Assembly: GCA_003156715.1 (NCBI GenBank)
Contig: PMHO01000003.1
Location: 1,431 to 49,897, forward strand
From: Candidatus Tityobacter terrigena
GTDB lineage: Bacteria > Vulcanimicrobiota > Vulcanimicrobiia > Vulcanimicrobiales > Vulcanimicrobiaceae
Length of the DNA stretch: 48,467 nt
Direction: 5' to 3'
Shown here: positions 32,221-41,241 of the stretch, one piece after another
Layout: every line of letters starts with the position of its first letter
How positions within the stretch are numbered: position 1 is the first letter of the stretch
Translations under genes and position numbers: made by a program
Notes under the pieces: model-generated
Told to the model about the DNA's origin: nothing
Database searches by the model: none
Seen by the model: the letters and a program-made list of their open reading frames with translations, nothing else

Positions 32221-33225
32221 ATGCGAGCGGTACGTCTGAACGAACTCGGTGGCCCGGAAAAGCTTCACGTTGAGAACGTGCCCGATCCGCAACCAGGCTC
32301 GGGCGAAATTTCCGTGCGGATCAAGCGCGCCGCATTCAACCGGCGCGACGTCTTCATCACGCAGGGGCTCTATCCGGGGATCGAGCTCCCGAAAACGCTA
32401 GGCTCCGACGGTTGCGGCGAGGTGGCCGCGCTTGGCGAGGGGGTCACCGGTCCCGCGCCCGGGACGCCGGTCGTCATCAATCCGCAGCTCGGCTGGAGCG
32501 AAGACGAGGCCTTTGCAAGCCACGGAAGCATCCTCGGGATGCCGCGCGACGGCACCTTCGCGGAGCTCGTGACCGTGCCCGCGATCAACGTGCATCCCAA
32601 ACCGGCGGCGCTCGATGACGACGAATGCGCCGCGATCGGGCTGGCCGGCCTGACCGCGTATCGTGCCGTCTTCACGCGCGGGCAGATCCGCAAGGAGGAC
32701 GTCGTCTTGATTCCCGGCGTCGGCAGCGGCGTTCAGACGTTCGTCCTGCTCTACGCGAAACACGTCGGTGCGCGCACAATCGTGACCTCGGGCAGCGACG
32801 CCAAACTGGAGCGCGCGAAGCGGCTCGGCGCGGATGTAACGATCAACTACAAGAGCTCGCCCGAATGGCACAAGGAGGTGCGCAAAGCGTCGGACGGCCG
32901 CGGCCCGAGCCTGGTCGTTGATTCGACGGGCGGTGAGACGCTGACGCGGTGTCTCGAGGTCGCCGCGCTAGGGGCGCGCGTCGTAATCTACGGCGGGACT
33001 TCAGGCGACGCAAAGGTGCGTCCGTTCTCGATCTTCTGGAAGCATTTGGACGTGCTCGGCACGTCGATGGGAAGCGCGCGCGACTTCCGCAGCATGCTCG
33101 AGCTCTTCGAGAGCGGCCTCAAGCCGGCGCTCGATCGCGTCTACCCAATGGACGAGGTTGCGGCGGCTGCCGAGCGCATGCTGCAGGGCGAACAGTTCGG
33201 AAAGATCGTGCTCGCGATCGACTAA
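32221..33225 (+). CDS. Zinc-type alcohol dehydrogenase / MDR oxidoreductase
   Basis: A 334-residue MDR protein. AFNRRDVFITQGLYPG and TLGSDGCGEVAALGEGV mark the catalytic domain; VLIPGVGSGVQTFVLLYAKHVGA and TSGSDAKLERAKRLGAD mark the NAD(P)-binding domain. The structural-zinc cysteines are missing, and the catalytic ligand set looks incomplete (cysteine replaced by asparagine, N40), so quinone/enoyl reductase activity is as likely as alcohol oxidation. It is 48 bases after the RDD gene. The region 16.8 kb also encodes an MDR member, but the two are not closely similar. Confidence 0.88.
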   Translation: MRAVRLNELGGPEKLHVENVPDPQPGSGEISVRIKRAAFNRRDVFITQGLYPGIELPKTLGSDGCGEVAALGEGVTGPAPGTPVVINPQLGWSEDEAFASHGSILGMPRDGTFAELVTVPAINVHPKPAALDDDECAAIGLAGLTAYRAVFTRGQIRKEDVVLIPGVGSGVQTFVLLYAKHVGARTIVTSGSDAKLERAKRLGADVTINYKSSPEWHKEVRKASDGRGPSLVVDSTGGETLTRCLEVAALGARVVIYGGTSGDAKVRPFSIFWKHLDVLGTSMGSARDFRSMLELFESGLKPALDRVYPMDEVAAAAERMLQGEQFGKIVLAID

Positions 33226-33249
33226 CCGATCGGGCGCGTCGATGGCCTG

Positions 33250-34173
33250 CTACGGCGCCGGTTCGTAGACGACGATGCGCTCGACGGCTCGGTCGAATCC
33301 GAGTTCGGCCGCCGCGACGGAGGCAAGCGAGGGGTCCGCAAGCCGGCTCAGATCCGGGTTGAGAATCGCAGCTTCGCGCGCATCCGGCTCGCGCGCGAGA
33401 GTCCGCGTGACGACGCGGCCCTCGCTTTCCAGCGCGATCAGATGGGCGAGAACCTGGCGCGCGGCTGCCGGCCACAGCACCGCCGGCGTATCGCGATAGA
33501 TGCGCTCGACCAGATCCGGGACGGTCGACGGCCGTTCGGCCAGCGCGCTCAGCACTTGACCTTCGCGTGCAGCGCGGTGCGCGATGTACTCGGCGATCTT
33601 GGCGCGGGGATCGTCGACCGCCTCGCCGTGCCCGCCATAGATCGTGCGCGCTGAAGCGTAGTTGTCTTGCAGACGTCCCAGCGTCGCCTGATACGCGCGC
33701 ATGTCGCCGAAGGGCGGCGCAACGACCACTGTGCCGCGACCGACGATCACATCCCCGGCAAACAGCGCCCCTTCCTCTTCCATTCCGAACGCAAGGTGAT
33801 CGACCGCATGGCCGGGCGTGTCGAGCGCGATCAGCTCGAGCTCTCCAAAGCGCAGACGCCGGCCGTCCGCCCAAGTGCGATCGTGCGGAAAACTCGCGCG
33901 GGCGTGCGCGTAGACCGGGGCGCCGGTTCGCGCCGCGAGCGGCGCCGCCGCGGGCGCGTGATCCGGATGACCGTGCGTGACCAGGATCGCGCCGATGGCA
34001 AGACCTCGGTCTCGCGCTGCTTCGACGATCGCGTCCACGTGGCGATCGATCGGCGGGCCAGGATCGATGACGACCGCAAAGTCACCTGCGTCGATCAGAT
34101 ACGTGTTGCTCCCTTCGAGCGTCATGGGTGAGGGGTTCGGTGCGAGGATGCGCGCCACGCGCGACGCTACCAC
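33250..34173 (-). CDS. Metallo-beta-lactamase-fold hydrolase (LACTB2-like)
   Basis: A 307-residue protein. The metal motif VTHGHPDH (H67, H69, D71, H72), the later DTPGHAVDHLAF, FAGDVIVG and YGGHGEAV supply the remaining ligands. A C-terminal winged-helix region (STVPDLVERIYRDTPAVLW, then ARQVLAHLIALESEGRV) is characteristic of LACTB2-type hydrolases, some of which cut RNA or act on thioesters. The GTG start at 34173 overlaps the Nudix gene by seven bases; a GTG at 34158 is an alternative. Probably translated together with the Nudix protein. Confidence 0.9.
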   Translation of the reverse strand: MVASRVARILAPNPSPMTLEGSNTYLIDAGDFAVVIDPGPPIDRHVDAIVEAARDRGLAIGAILVTHGHPDHAPAAAPLAARTGAPVYAHARASFPHDRTWADGRRLRFGELELIALDTPGHAVDHLAFGMEEEGALFAGDVIVGRGTVVVAPPFGDMRAYQATLGRLQDNYASARTIYGGHGEAVDDPRAKIAEYIAHRAAREGQVLSALAERPSTVPDLVERIYRDTPAVLWPAAARQVLAHLIALESEGRVVTRTLAREPDAREAAILNPDLSRLADPSLASVAAAELGFDRAVERIVVYEPAP

Positions 34174-34901
34174 TCGACGGCCTCCGCCGGGATTTCAATC
34201 CCTCCGTCCGCGCTGCGAAACGGCTCGACCGAAACGATGCGGCGGCTACTTGCATGCGCCAACATCGCTTCGAGCCGGTCGAATGCGGCCAAACGCTCGA
34301 TATGTTTTCGCGTCGGGAACATCAGCGCGAACTCGCCCCGGTCCGCGCTCGCCAGCGCCTCCTTCGGATCGATCCAAAGCCCGTCGTGCAGTTCGAATGC
34401 GTCAGCCACAGCAACCTGATCGTGCGGCGCGCGCGCGACGAAGAAGTGCGTATCGAAGCGCAGCGGTTCGCTTGAGGGCGTCACCCAGTTTGAATAGTGG
34501 TGCAGTTCCCGCGCATCTAAAAAGAGGTCTTCACGGGCAAGCAGCTCTAGGAGCGCGGCGCCTTGGGCAACCTCCGCGCGCAGGGCCGTCAGCTTCTCCG
34601 GCTCGGCGAAGCCGGCCTGATGCCCGTCCGGGTCGCAGGCAATCAGGACGCCGGCTTCCTCGAAAAGCTCGCGCAAGGCTGCGACGGCAAACTCCGCTCC
34701 CACCGTCGCCGGCCGGCCGTTGAGCCGCGCGAACGCTTGCTGGCTGCCGTCGGCCGCGTCGACCGCCCCTCCGGGGAAGACGTACATCTCGGGGCTGAAG
34801 CGGCTGCGCGCGCTGCGCCGCGCCATATAGACCTCGAAGCCGCAGCCGCGCTCACCTTCACGTAGCAGCATCACGGTTGCCGCGGCTCGGGGAACTTGCA
34901 T
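34167..34901 (-). CDS. Nudix hydrolase, NUDT19-like
   Basis: A 244-residue protein. The Nudix helix ALRELFEEAGVL (R77, E78, E81, E82, G84) is separated from the preceding MYVFPGGAVDAADG (residues 39-52) by an insertion of about 25 residues, a feature of the NUDT19 subgroup. The N-terminal AAATVMLLRE strand and RPATVGAEFAVAAL support the fold. NUDT19 relatives hydrolyse CoA and acyl-CoA to 3',5'-ADP and (acyl)phosphopantetheine. The downstream overlapping metallo-beta-lactamase gene is the usual companion type in eukaryotic and bacterial acyl-CoA metabolism. Confidence 0.88.
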   Translation of the reverse strand: MQVPRAAATVMLLREGERGCGFEVYMARRSARSRFSPEMYVFPGGAVDAADGSQQAFARLNGRPATVGAEFAVAALRELFEEAGVLIACDPDGHQAGFAEPEKLTALRAEVAQGAALLELLAREDLFLDARELHHYSNWVTPSSEPLRFDTHFFVARAPHDQVAVADAFELHDGLWIDPKEALASADRGEFALMFPTRKHIERLAAFDRLEAMLAHASSRRIVSVEPFRSADGGIEIPAEAVEW

Positions 34902-34977
34902 TGCGAAACCTGCTACGCCGCAGGCGCAACTGAATCCGTGCGGGCCGCTTCGCTTCGGCTCCGGGCCCGGCCGCGCC

Positions 34978-35367
34978 TCAGGCCGGACGAATAGCCAGCA
35001 GGAGAAATGGCAGCGTCCAGTTGACCGCGTGACTGGTCCAGCAAAAGACGCACGGCGCCCGCGTTACGAACAACAGGCTGTAGGCGAGAAAGATTGAGAA
35101 AAGTGCCGCGGCCAGCGTGGCCGCGAAGGTGGCGTCCCACACGAGCGCTCGCCCGCAAAAGGGTAACGCAGCGCCCAGGGCCAGGTAGTACGCCATACCG
35201 ATAAAGGCGTTGGGAACGCCGCCCAGGGCCCGAGCGCGCGGACTTTGGACGACGCTCGGCGCGCTCAAGAGGCCGCGCGCGGCGCGTAAGCTTTTGCGAG
35301 CCATGAAGGCGGAGGCATACAGTCCAATCCCGCAAAGGAGAAGAACCGTGCCCTTCCAGACGATCAC
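34978..35367 (-). CDS. Vitamin K epoxide reductase (VKOR)-like membrane protein
   Basis: A 129-residue membrane protein with about four helices. The active-site pair CVFCWTSHAVNW (C106, C109) is followed by a C-terminal helix, and GGVPNAFIGMAYYLAL matches the VKOR loop/helix that normally begins VPNxxxG. VKOR homologues reoxidise DsbA-like oxidoreductases using quinone, so this could make disulfides in the periplasm. The second redox cysteine pair of the family is not obvious (only C12 and C71 remain), and no DsbA gene is adjacent. It starts three bases from the TTG of the divergent VTT-domain gene. Confidence 0.75.
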   Translation of the reverse strand: MIVWKGTVLLLCGIGLYASAFMARKSLRAARGLLSAPSVVQSPRARALGGVPNAFIGMAYYLALGAALPFCGRALVWDATFAATLAAALFSIFLAYSLLFVTRAPCVFCWTSHAVNWTLPFLLLAIRPA

Positions 35368-35370
35368 CGC

Positions 35371-35991
35371 TTGAGGCTCGCACTACGCAGGGCCGAGGCC
35401 GTCCTCGTCTTTTTAATGTCGTTCGCCTTGGCTGCCCTGGTAATCCGGTACCGCAACCACATCGAGGCCGCGCTCTCCCAAATCGGTCCTTGGTCGTATC
35501 CGCTGGCGATTGCGGTCTTCACGGCGGTTGCCTCCGCTCCGTTTTCGGTCACCGATGCTCTCGCGATCATGAACGGCGTCATCTTCGGGCCACTCTGGGG
35601 CTCGGTCGTCAACGCGGTCGGTCTGGTATTGGCGGCCTTAGCGGGCTACGCGATCGCTCGCCGTACCTCGCACCTTCTCGAGCTCGACCAGAACATCAAG
35701 CGGCTGCCGGTCTGGGTGAAGCGCTTTCGGATCGGTTCGCCCGGGTTTCTCTTGACGCTGCGGGTGATCCCGGGCATCGGCGGAACGATGGCGACGCAAA
35801 TCGCCGCCGCCCTGCGCATCCCGGTGTTCGTTCACGTTTGGACCATGTGCGCGATCGCCGTCCCGATCTGCACGACGCTGGCCATCTTCGGCGACCGCGC
35901 TTCGGCTACGCTCCACGCTTACTATCAAGCGCACCGGCCGCACATGCGCGAATTCTTTCACCGCCGCCTGCCGTCGCGAGCCCGCTCGTGA
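35371..35991 (+). CDS. VTT/SNARE-associated (DedA/TVP38-like) membrane protein
   Basis: A 206-residue membrane protein with five or six helices. The VTT core is recognisable: PLAIAVFTAVASAPFSVTDA, IMNGVIFGPLWGSVVNAVGL, then GYAIAR and, after a loop, LTLRVIPGIGGTMATQI. Family members are implicated in membrane lipid transport or homeostasis. The start is uncertain. A TTG at 35371 overlaps an upstream TGA; a GTG at 35348, seven bases after AAAGGAG, reads only eight codons before that TGA. Its own stop overlaps the RNase D start (GTGA). Confidence 0.85.
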   Translation: MRLALRRAEAVLVFLMSFALAALVIRYRNHIEAALSQIGPWSYPLAIAVFTAVASAPFSVTDALAIMNGVIFGPLWGSVVNAVGLVLAALAGYAIARRTSHLLELDQNIKRLPVWVKRFRIGSPGFLLTLRVIPGIGGTMATQIAAALRIPVFVHVWTMCAIAVPICTTLAIFGDRASATLHAYYQAHRPHMREFFHRRLPSRARS

Positions 35992-37184
35992 ACGTCGTGC
36001 TCGTCGAGGACGCGGAGTCGCTCGCCCGCCTGTGCGCGCAGATCGGGGCCGTCGAGCGCGTCGCGCTCGATACCGAGTTCCACAACGAGCGTTCCTACTC
36101 GGCGCGCCTGATGGTGGTGCAGCTCGTCGTGGGCGACGAAGTGGCGATCGTCGATCCGCTGCGGGTCAAGGAGCTCGGCCCGCTCGCCGAGGCGCTCGCG
36201 AGCAAGACGGTCGTCGGGCACGCGCTCTCGAGCGACCTGAAGATCTTCGCCGATCGCTTCAACCGTTTGCCCCAGGCGGCATTCGACACGCAGTTAGCCG
36301 CCGCGTTTTGCGGCTACGGCATGGCGATTTCGCTCGCCGATCTCGTCTCGGACGTGGTCGGATTGAGACTGCGCAAAGCGCACACAGTCAGCGACTGGAG
36401 CCAGCGGCCCCTGACGCCGCAGCAGATCGACTACCTGGTCAACGACGTCGCCCATCTCTTCCCATTGCAAGATCGTCTGATGGCGCGGCTGGCAGGGACC
36501 GGACGCCTGCCGTGGTTCGAGGAAGATTCGCAACCGCTGGTCGATCTGGAACGCTACCGGCCCGAACCGGAGCGGCTCTATTTGCGCATCCCAGGCGCGA
36601 TGCGCATGAGCCGTCGCGAGCTCGGGGTCCTGCGCGAGCTTGCGATCCTGCGCGACGAACTCGCGCGCGAGCGGGACGTGCCGCTGAAGTACATCGTTCC
36701 CGAAGACGTCATGGCGGCGCTCGTCTCGCTGCGGCCCGCCACGCGCGACGACCTCTCCCAGCTGCGCCGGCTCGACGCCGGGACGCGCAAGGCCTTCGGC
36801 GACCGAATCGTTGCGGCGGTTCAACGCGGGCTATCCCTCGACGAGGAGGAGTTGCCGCGCAAGCCGGTACGTCCCCCCGGCGCCGAGCGTGAGACGATCG
36901 TGTCGTGCCTCTCGGTGCTCGTCGGCACGATTGCTGCGGAAAACGAGTTGCCGGCGGGGTTGCTGACGCCGCGCTCCGCCCTCGAGCGGGTAGCGCGCGA
37001 GCTTCCGGGCAGCCCGCAAGAGGTCGCGCGCGCCCTCGACGGCAGTCATTGGCGCGCGGAGTTGGTCGCCGGACCGCTGCACGAGCTCCTTGCGGGAGAG
37101 GTTGCCCTCACGATCGGCGACGGTAAGGGAGGCGCCCCGCGGGTTCAACGTGTCGGGCTGCGGAGTATCGGCCGAAGCGAATAA
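35988..37184 (+). CDS. rnd: Ribonuclease D
   Basis: A 398-residue DEDDy exonuclease. Exo I is ALDTEFHNE (D28, E30), Exo II TVVGHALSSDLKIF (D83) and Exo III YLVNDV (Y149, D153). An HRDC-type helicase-and-RNase-D domain covers about residues 210-280 (RELGVLRELAILRDELARE and LRRLDAGTRKAF). It trims the 3' ends of tRNA and other RNA. The GTG at 35988 overlaps the VTT gene stop; the upstream frame is not RNase D-like. Aconitase follows 16 bases later. Confidence 0.93.
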   Translation: MNVVLVEDAESLARLCAQIGAVERVALDTEFHNERSYSARLMVVQLVVGDEVAIVDPLRVKELGPLAEALASKTVVGHALSSDLKIFADRFNRLPQAAFDTQLAAAFCGYGMAISLADLVSDVVGLRLRKAHTVSDWSQRPLTPQQIDYLVNDVAHLFPLQDRLMARLAGTGRLPWFEEDSQPLVDLERYRPEPERLYLRIPGAMRMSRRELGVLRELAILRDELARERDVPLKYIVPEDVMAALVSLRPATRDDLSQLRRLDAGTRKAFGDRIVAAVQRGLSLDEEELPRKPVRPPGAERETIVSCLSVLVGTIAAENELPAGLLTPRSALERVARELPGSPQEVARALDGSHWRAELVAGPLHELLAGEVALTIGDGKGGAPRVQRVGLRSIGRSE

Positions 37185-37200
37185 CGAAGCGGGAGCGGCT

Positions 37201-39972
37201 ATGCAAAATACGCACCCGGACAGTTTCAACGTTCGGCAGAACCTCAAGGTCGGCGACCGCACTTACTCGATTTTCGCGCTGGAAGCCCTAGAAAGATCCG
37301 GTTTCCCGGTGGCGCGTCTGCCGTTTAGCTTCAAGATCCTTCTCGAGAACCTGCTTCGCTTCGAAGACGGGCGCAGCGTCTCGAAAGACGACATCGCGGC
37401 GCTCGCCGGCTGGAGGCCGGGTGCAGCGCCGGAGCGCGAGATTGCCTATCGCCCCGCCCGCGTGCTGCTGCAAGATTTTACCGGCGTTCCGGCGGTCGTC
37501 GACTTGGCGGCCATGCGCGATGCGATGGCGCAGTTCGGCGGAGAACCGAAGAAGATCAACCCGCTGCAGCCGGTCGAGCTCGTGATCGACCATTCCGTGC
37601 AAGTCGACCGTTTCGGCTCGAACGGCGCCTTCGCGGAAAACGCACGCCTGGAGTTCGAGCGAAACGGCGAGCGTTACGCGTTCCTCAAGTGGGGCCAAGC
37701 AGCCCTCGACAACTTCCGCGTAGTGCCGCCCGACACGGGCATCGTGCATCAGGTCAACATCGAGTTTTTGGCGCGCGTGGTCTTCGGCGCGGGCGGCGCA
37801 GGGGTGGCCGCAAATGGCGCGGGCGCGGCGTATCCGGACACCGTCGTCGGTACCGACTCGCACACGACGATGGTCAACGGTCTCGGCGTGCTCGCTTGGG
37901 GCGTCGGCGGCATCGAGGCGGAAGCTGCGATGCTCGGGCAACCGGTGACCATGCTGATTCCCGAGGTGATCGGTTTTAAGCTGACCGGCGAATTGCGCGA
38001 AGGCGTGACTGCGACCGATCTCGTGTTGACGGTCACGGCGCTCTTGCGCCGCAAGGGCGTCGTCGGAAAGTTCGTCGAGTTCTTCGGTAAGGGGCTCTCG
38101 AACCTCGGCGTTGCAACGCGCGTTACGATCGGCAACATGTCGCCCGAGTACGGCTCGACGGTTGCAATATTCCCGATCGATCGTCATACGCTCGAATATC
38201 TTCAATTCACCGGGCGCAGCCCCGAACAGGTCGCGCTCGTCGAGGCTTATGCGCGCGCGCAAGGCTTGTTCCGAACGAACGAGTCGCCGGATCCGCTCTA
38301 TACCGACGTGCTCGAGCTCGATCTTTCCAGCGTCGAGCCGACGCTGGCGGGACCGCGCCGTCCGCAGGACCGGGTTGCGCTCTCCGACGTGAAGATGTCG
38401 TTCAACGAGGCGCTCGAGGAGTGGCAGGCCGCGCGCGCGGTGCCCGGCAACGGGAAAGCCATGGAGAACGCGGTTGCGCGGCTCGAAGGTGAGGGCGGCG
38501 GAGGCACGGCGGTCGCGGCCCTTCCGCGCACCGAGCTCTCCGACGGCGCCGTCGTGATTGCGGCGATCACATCGTGCACCAATACCTCCAACCCCGCCGT
38601 GATGGTCGGCGCCGGTTTGCTAGCGAGGAACGCGCTCGAGCGCGGTCTGACGAGTAAACCGTGGGTGAAGACGAGCTTAGCGCCCGGCTCGAAGGTCGTG
38701 AGCGACTATCTGCAGCAGAGCGGCCTGCAGTCGGACCTCGATCGCCTGGGCTTTAACCTGGTCGGTTACGGCTGCACGACGTGCATCGGCAACAGCGGTC
38801 CGCTGCCGGAAGACGTCGCCTTTGCCGTCGCCGAGCACGACATGATCGTGGCCGCAGTGCTCTCCGGCAACCGCAACTTCGAGGGGCGCATTCATCCCCA
38901 AGTGCGCGCCAACTACCTCGCTTCGCCGCCGCTCGTGGTGGCGTACGCGCTGGCGGGGCGCATGGACGTCGACCTGACGCGCGAGCCGCTGGGCTGGGGG
39001 CGCGACGGCGAGCCGGTTTACCTGCGTGACGTCTGGCCGTCGAACGCCGAAATCGATCGGGTGATCAGCGATACGATTTCGGAGGCGATGTTTCACCATC
39101 ACTACGGCGACGTCTTCACGGGCGACGCGAACTGGCGCGCGATGGAGGTCCCGACCGGCGAACGGTACGCGTGGGACCCAAAGAGCGAGTACGTGAAGCG
39201 CCCGCCCTACTTCGATGACATGCCCGCCGACCCGGAGCCGCCGGGTAACATCACGGCCGCACGCGCGCTCGCGGTGCTGGGCGACAGCGTTACGACCGAT
39301 CATATCTCTCCCGCGGGCTCGATTGCGCGGCGCAGCCCCGCTGCCGAGTATCTGATCGCAAAAGGCATCGACCCGTCGGAATTCAACTCCTATGGCGCCC
39401 GGCGCGGGAACCACGAGGTCATGGTGCGCGGCACGTTCGCTAACGTGCGGCTGCGCAATCTGCTGGTGCCGGGAGTCGAGGGCGGGGTGACCCGCTATCT
39501 GCCCGAGGGGCTGGAGATGTCGATCTACGACGCAGCGATGCGCTATCGCGAAGATGGAACGCCGCTGATCGTCCTGGCCGGCAAGGAGTATGGCTCAGGC
39601 TCGTCGCGCGACTGGGCGGCGAAGGGGCCGATGCTGCTGGGCGTGCGCGCGGTCATCGCCGAGTCGTTCGAGCGCATCCATCGTTCGAACCTGATCGGAA
39701 TGGGCATCCTCCCGCTCGAGTACGAGCGCGGTCAGACGCGCGCGTCGCTCGGCCTTAGCGGCGAAGAGACCTTCGACATCAGCGCCATCGCGGAACGTAT
39801 CGCGCCGCGCAGCAAGCTGAAGGTGCGGGCCGGCGCTACCGACCGCAGCCGGCGCGAGACGGAGTTCGAAGTAACCGTTCGCATCGATACGCCCGACGAA
39901 GCCGAATACTTCCGCCACGGCGGCATCCTGCAGTACGTGTTGCGTCAGTTGCGCTCGCAAGCTTCGACCTAG
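37201..39972 (+). CDS. acnA: Aconitate hydratase
   Basis: A 923-residue enzyme of the AcnA/IRP group. The [4Fe-4S] ligands are C459 in ITSCTNTSNP and C525/C528 in GCTTCIGN. Substrate-binding landmarks include DFTGVPAVVD, the VIDHSVQVD block, GTDSHTTM and the C-terminal swivel-domain GSSRDWAAKGP. It converts citrate to isocitrate in the TCA cycle; apo forms of relatives bind mRNA. The ATG at 37201 follows GGGAGCGGCT, and earlier starts would lie inside RNase D. Length is slightly greater than the usual 890-900 residues. Three bases later the glycosyltransferase begins. Confidence 0.96.
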   Translation: MQNTHPDSFNVRQNLKVGDRTYSIFALEALERSGFPVARLPFSFKILLENLLRFEDGRSVSKDDIAALAGWRPGAAPEREIAYRPARVLLQDFTGVPAVVDLAAMRDAMAQFGGEPKKINPLQPVELVIDHSVQVDRFGSNGAFAENARLEFERNGERYAFLKWGQAALDNFRVVPPDTGIVHQVNIEFLARVVFGAGGAGVAANGAGAAYPDTVVGTDSHTTMVNGLGVLAWGVGGIEAEAAMLGQPVTMLIPEVIGFKLTGELREGVTATDLVLTVTALLRRKGVVGKFVEFFGKGLSNLGVATRVTIGNMSPEYGSTVAIFPIDRHTLEYLQFTGRSPEQVALVEAYARAQGLFRTNESPDPLYTDVLELDLSSVEPTLAGPRRPQDRVALSDVKMSFNEALEEWQAARAVPGNGKAMENAVARLEGEGGGGTAVAALPRTELSDGAVVIAAITSCTNTSNPAVMVGAGLLARNALERGLTSKPWVKTSLAPGSKVVSDYLQQSGLQSDLDRLGFNLVGYGCTTCIGNSGPLPEDVAFAVAEHDMIVAAVLSGNRNFEGRIHPQVRANYLASPPLVVAYALAGRMDVDLTREPLGWGRDGEPVYLRDVWPSNAEIDRVISDTISEAMFHHHYGDVFTGDANWRAMEVPTGERYAWDPKSEYVKRPPYFDDMPADPEPPGNITAARALAVLGDSVTTDHISPAGSIARRSPAAEYLIAKGIDPSEFNSYGARRGNHEVMVRGTFANVRLRNLLVPGVEGGVTRYLPEGLEMSIYDAAMRYREDGTPLIVLAGKEYGSGSSRDWAAKGPMLLGVRAVIAESFERIHRSNLIGMGILPLEYERGQTRASLGLSGEETFDISAIAERIAPRSKLKVRAGATDRSRRETEFEVTVRIDTPDEAEYFRHGGILQYVLRQLRSQAST

Positions 39973-39975
39973 CGC

Positions 39976-41241
39976 GTGATCGCGGGCCATCGGTATGCCG
40001 CGTTGCTCTCGTTTGAGGGGCCGGATCGCTATGCTTCGGTGGGCGGCCTGGGAACGCGTGAGACCTCGTTCGCGCGAGCGCTGGGAGAGGAGGGAGTCGA
40101 GACGCAGCTCTTCTTCGTCGGCGACCCCGCCCTGCCCGACGTCGAGCAGTTCGCCCCCAACGTCACGCTGCGGCGCTGGTGTCAGTGGATCTCGCAGTAT
40201 CACCCGCGCGACGTGTACGATGGCGAGGACGGGAAAGTCGGCGATTTCACCTCCAGCGTTCCGCGCTTCGTTGCCGACGAGATCGTGGCGCCGGCTCGCC
40301 GGCGTTCGGAGCGCGTGCTGGTCATCGCCGAAGAGTGGCAAACGGCTCCGGCCGCGATCGAACTCGACCGTTTGCTGCGCGAGCTCGGCTTGCGTGACGC
40401 GGTGACGATCTTGTGGAACGCCAACAATACATACGGCTTCGATCGCATCGACTGGAGGCGCCTGCAGCGCGCCGGCGCGGTCACGACCGTCAGCAAGTAC
40501 ATGAAGTTCGAGCTGGCCGCCCGCGGCGTGCCGGCGCTGGTCATACCCAACGGCATCCCCGAATCGCTGCTGGACGGTCCACCCGCCGCGACGGTGACCC
40601 GTCTGCGCGCGGCACTTCGCGGGAGGCCGTCGCTTGTCAAAGTCGGCCGCTTCGATCCCGACAAGAACTGGCTGACCGCCGTGGATGCAGTCGCCGAATT
40701 GCGCGCGGCCGGATTGGCGCCGCAGCTCGTGTTGCGCGGCGGACGCGAGCCGTACGGCGAGGTCGTGATGGAGCGCGCCCGCGCCCGCGGGCTGAGCGTC
40801 GAACTTGTGAGCGCCGACGGTGACGACCTCGAAGCTGTTGCCGGCGCGCTCGAGCGATCGACTGCAGACATCGTCCACCTGCGCGCATTTCTTCCCGAGC
40901 AAACGCTGCACGCGCTCTATGCCGTCGCCGATGCCGTGCTAGCCAACAGCCGCAAAGAGCCGTTCGGCCTCGTTGGCTTGGAGGTGATGGCCGTCGGCGG
41001 GATTCCGGTGTGTGGGGCGACCGGGGAAGAGTATGCCGAACCGTTCGTCAACGCGATCGTCTGCGACACCGAGGACGGTCGCGAACTCGCCGAGTATCTG
41101 CGCAGCCTCTACGGCGACGACCGTCGCGCCGACCGCATGCGCCAGGCCGGCTACGCGACGGCGAATCGATATCTCTGGCCGAGCGTGCTTGAAGGTCTCG
41201 CCGTGAAGGTCGCATACGTGTCGCACCGCGGTGCCGGATGA
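39976..41241 (+). CDS. Glycosyltransferase family 4-like
   Basis: A 421-residue protein. The N-terminal domain includes VGGLGTRETSFARALGEEGV, an acceptor-side loop; the C-terminal GT-B half has LVKVGRFDPDKNW and the nucleotide-sugar motif SRKEPFGLVGLEVMAVGG (the EX7E pattern) near residue 330. It should transfer a sugar from a nucleotide donor, target unknown. Starts with GTG at 39976, three bases after aconitase, and its stop overlaps the enoyl-CoA hydratase start (ATGA), so it is in the same transcription unit. Confidence 0.85.
   Translation: MIAGHRYAALLSFEGPDRYASVGGLGTRETSFARALGEEGVETQLFFVGDPALPDVEQFAPNVTLRRWCQWISQYHPRDVYDGEDGKVGDFTSSVPRFVADEIVAPARRRSERVLVIAEEWQTAPAAIELDRLLRELGLRDAVTILWNANNTYGFDRIDWRRLQRAGAVTTVSKYMKFELAARGVPALVIPNGIPESLLDGPPAATVTRLRAALRGRPSLVKVGRFDPDKNWLTAVDAVAELRAAGLAPQLVLRGGREPYGEVVMERARARGLSVELVSADGDDLEAVAGALERSTADIVHLRAFLPEQTLHALYAVADAVLANSRKEPFGLVGLEVMAVGGIPVCGATGEEYAEPFVNAIVCDTEDGRELAEYLRSLYGDDRRADRMRQAGYATANRYLWPSVLEGLAVKVAYVSHRGAG

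Noticed and set aside
39595..40911. Long minus-strand frame opposite aconitase and glycosyltransferase
   Set aside because: It crosses a real gene boundary on the other strand and has no motif or ribosome binding site of its own.
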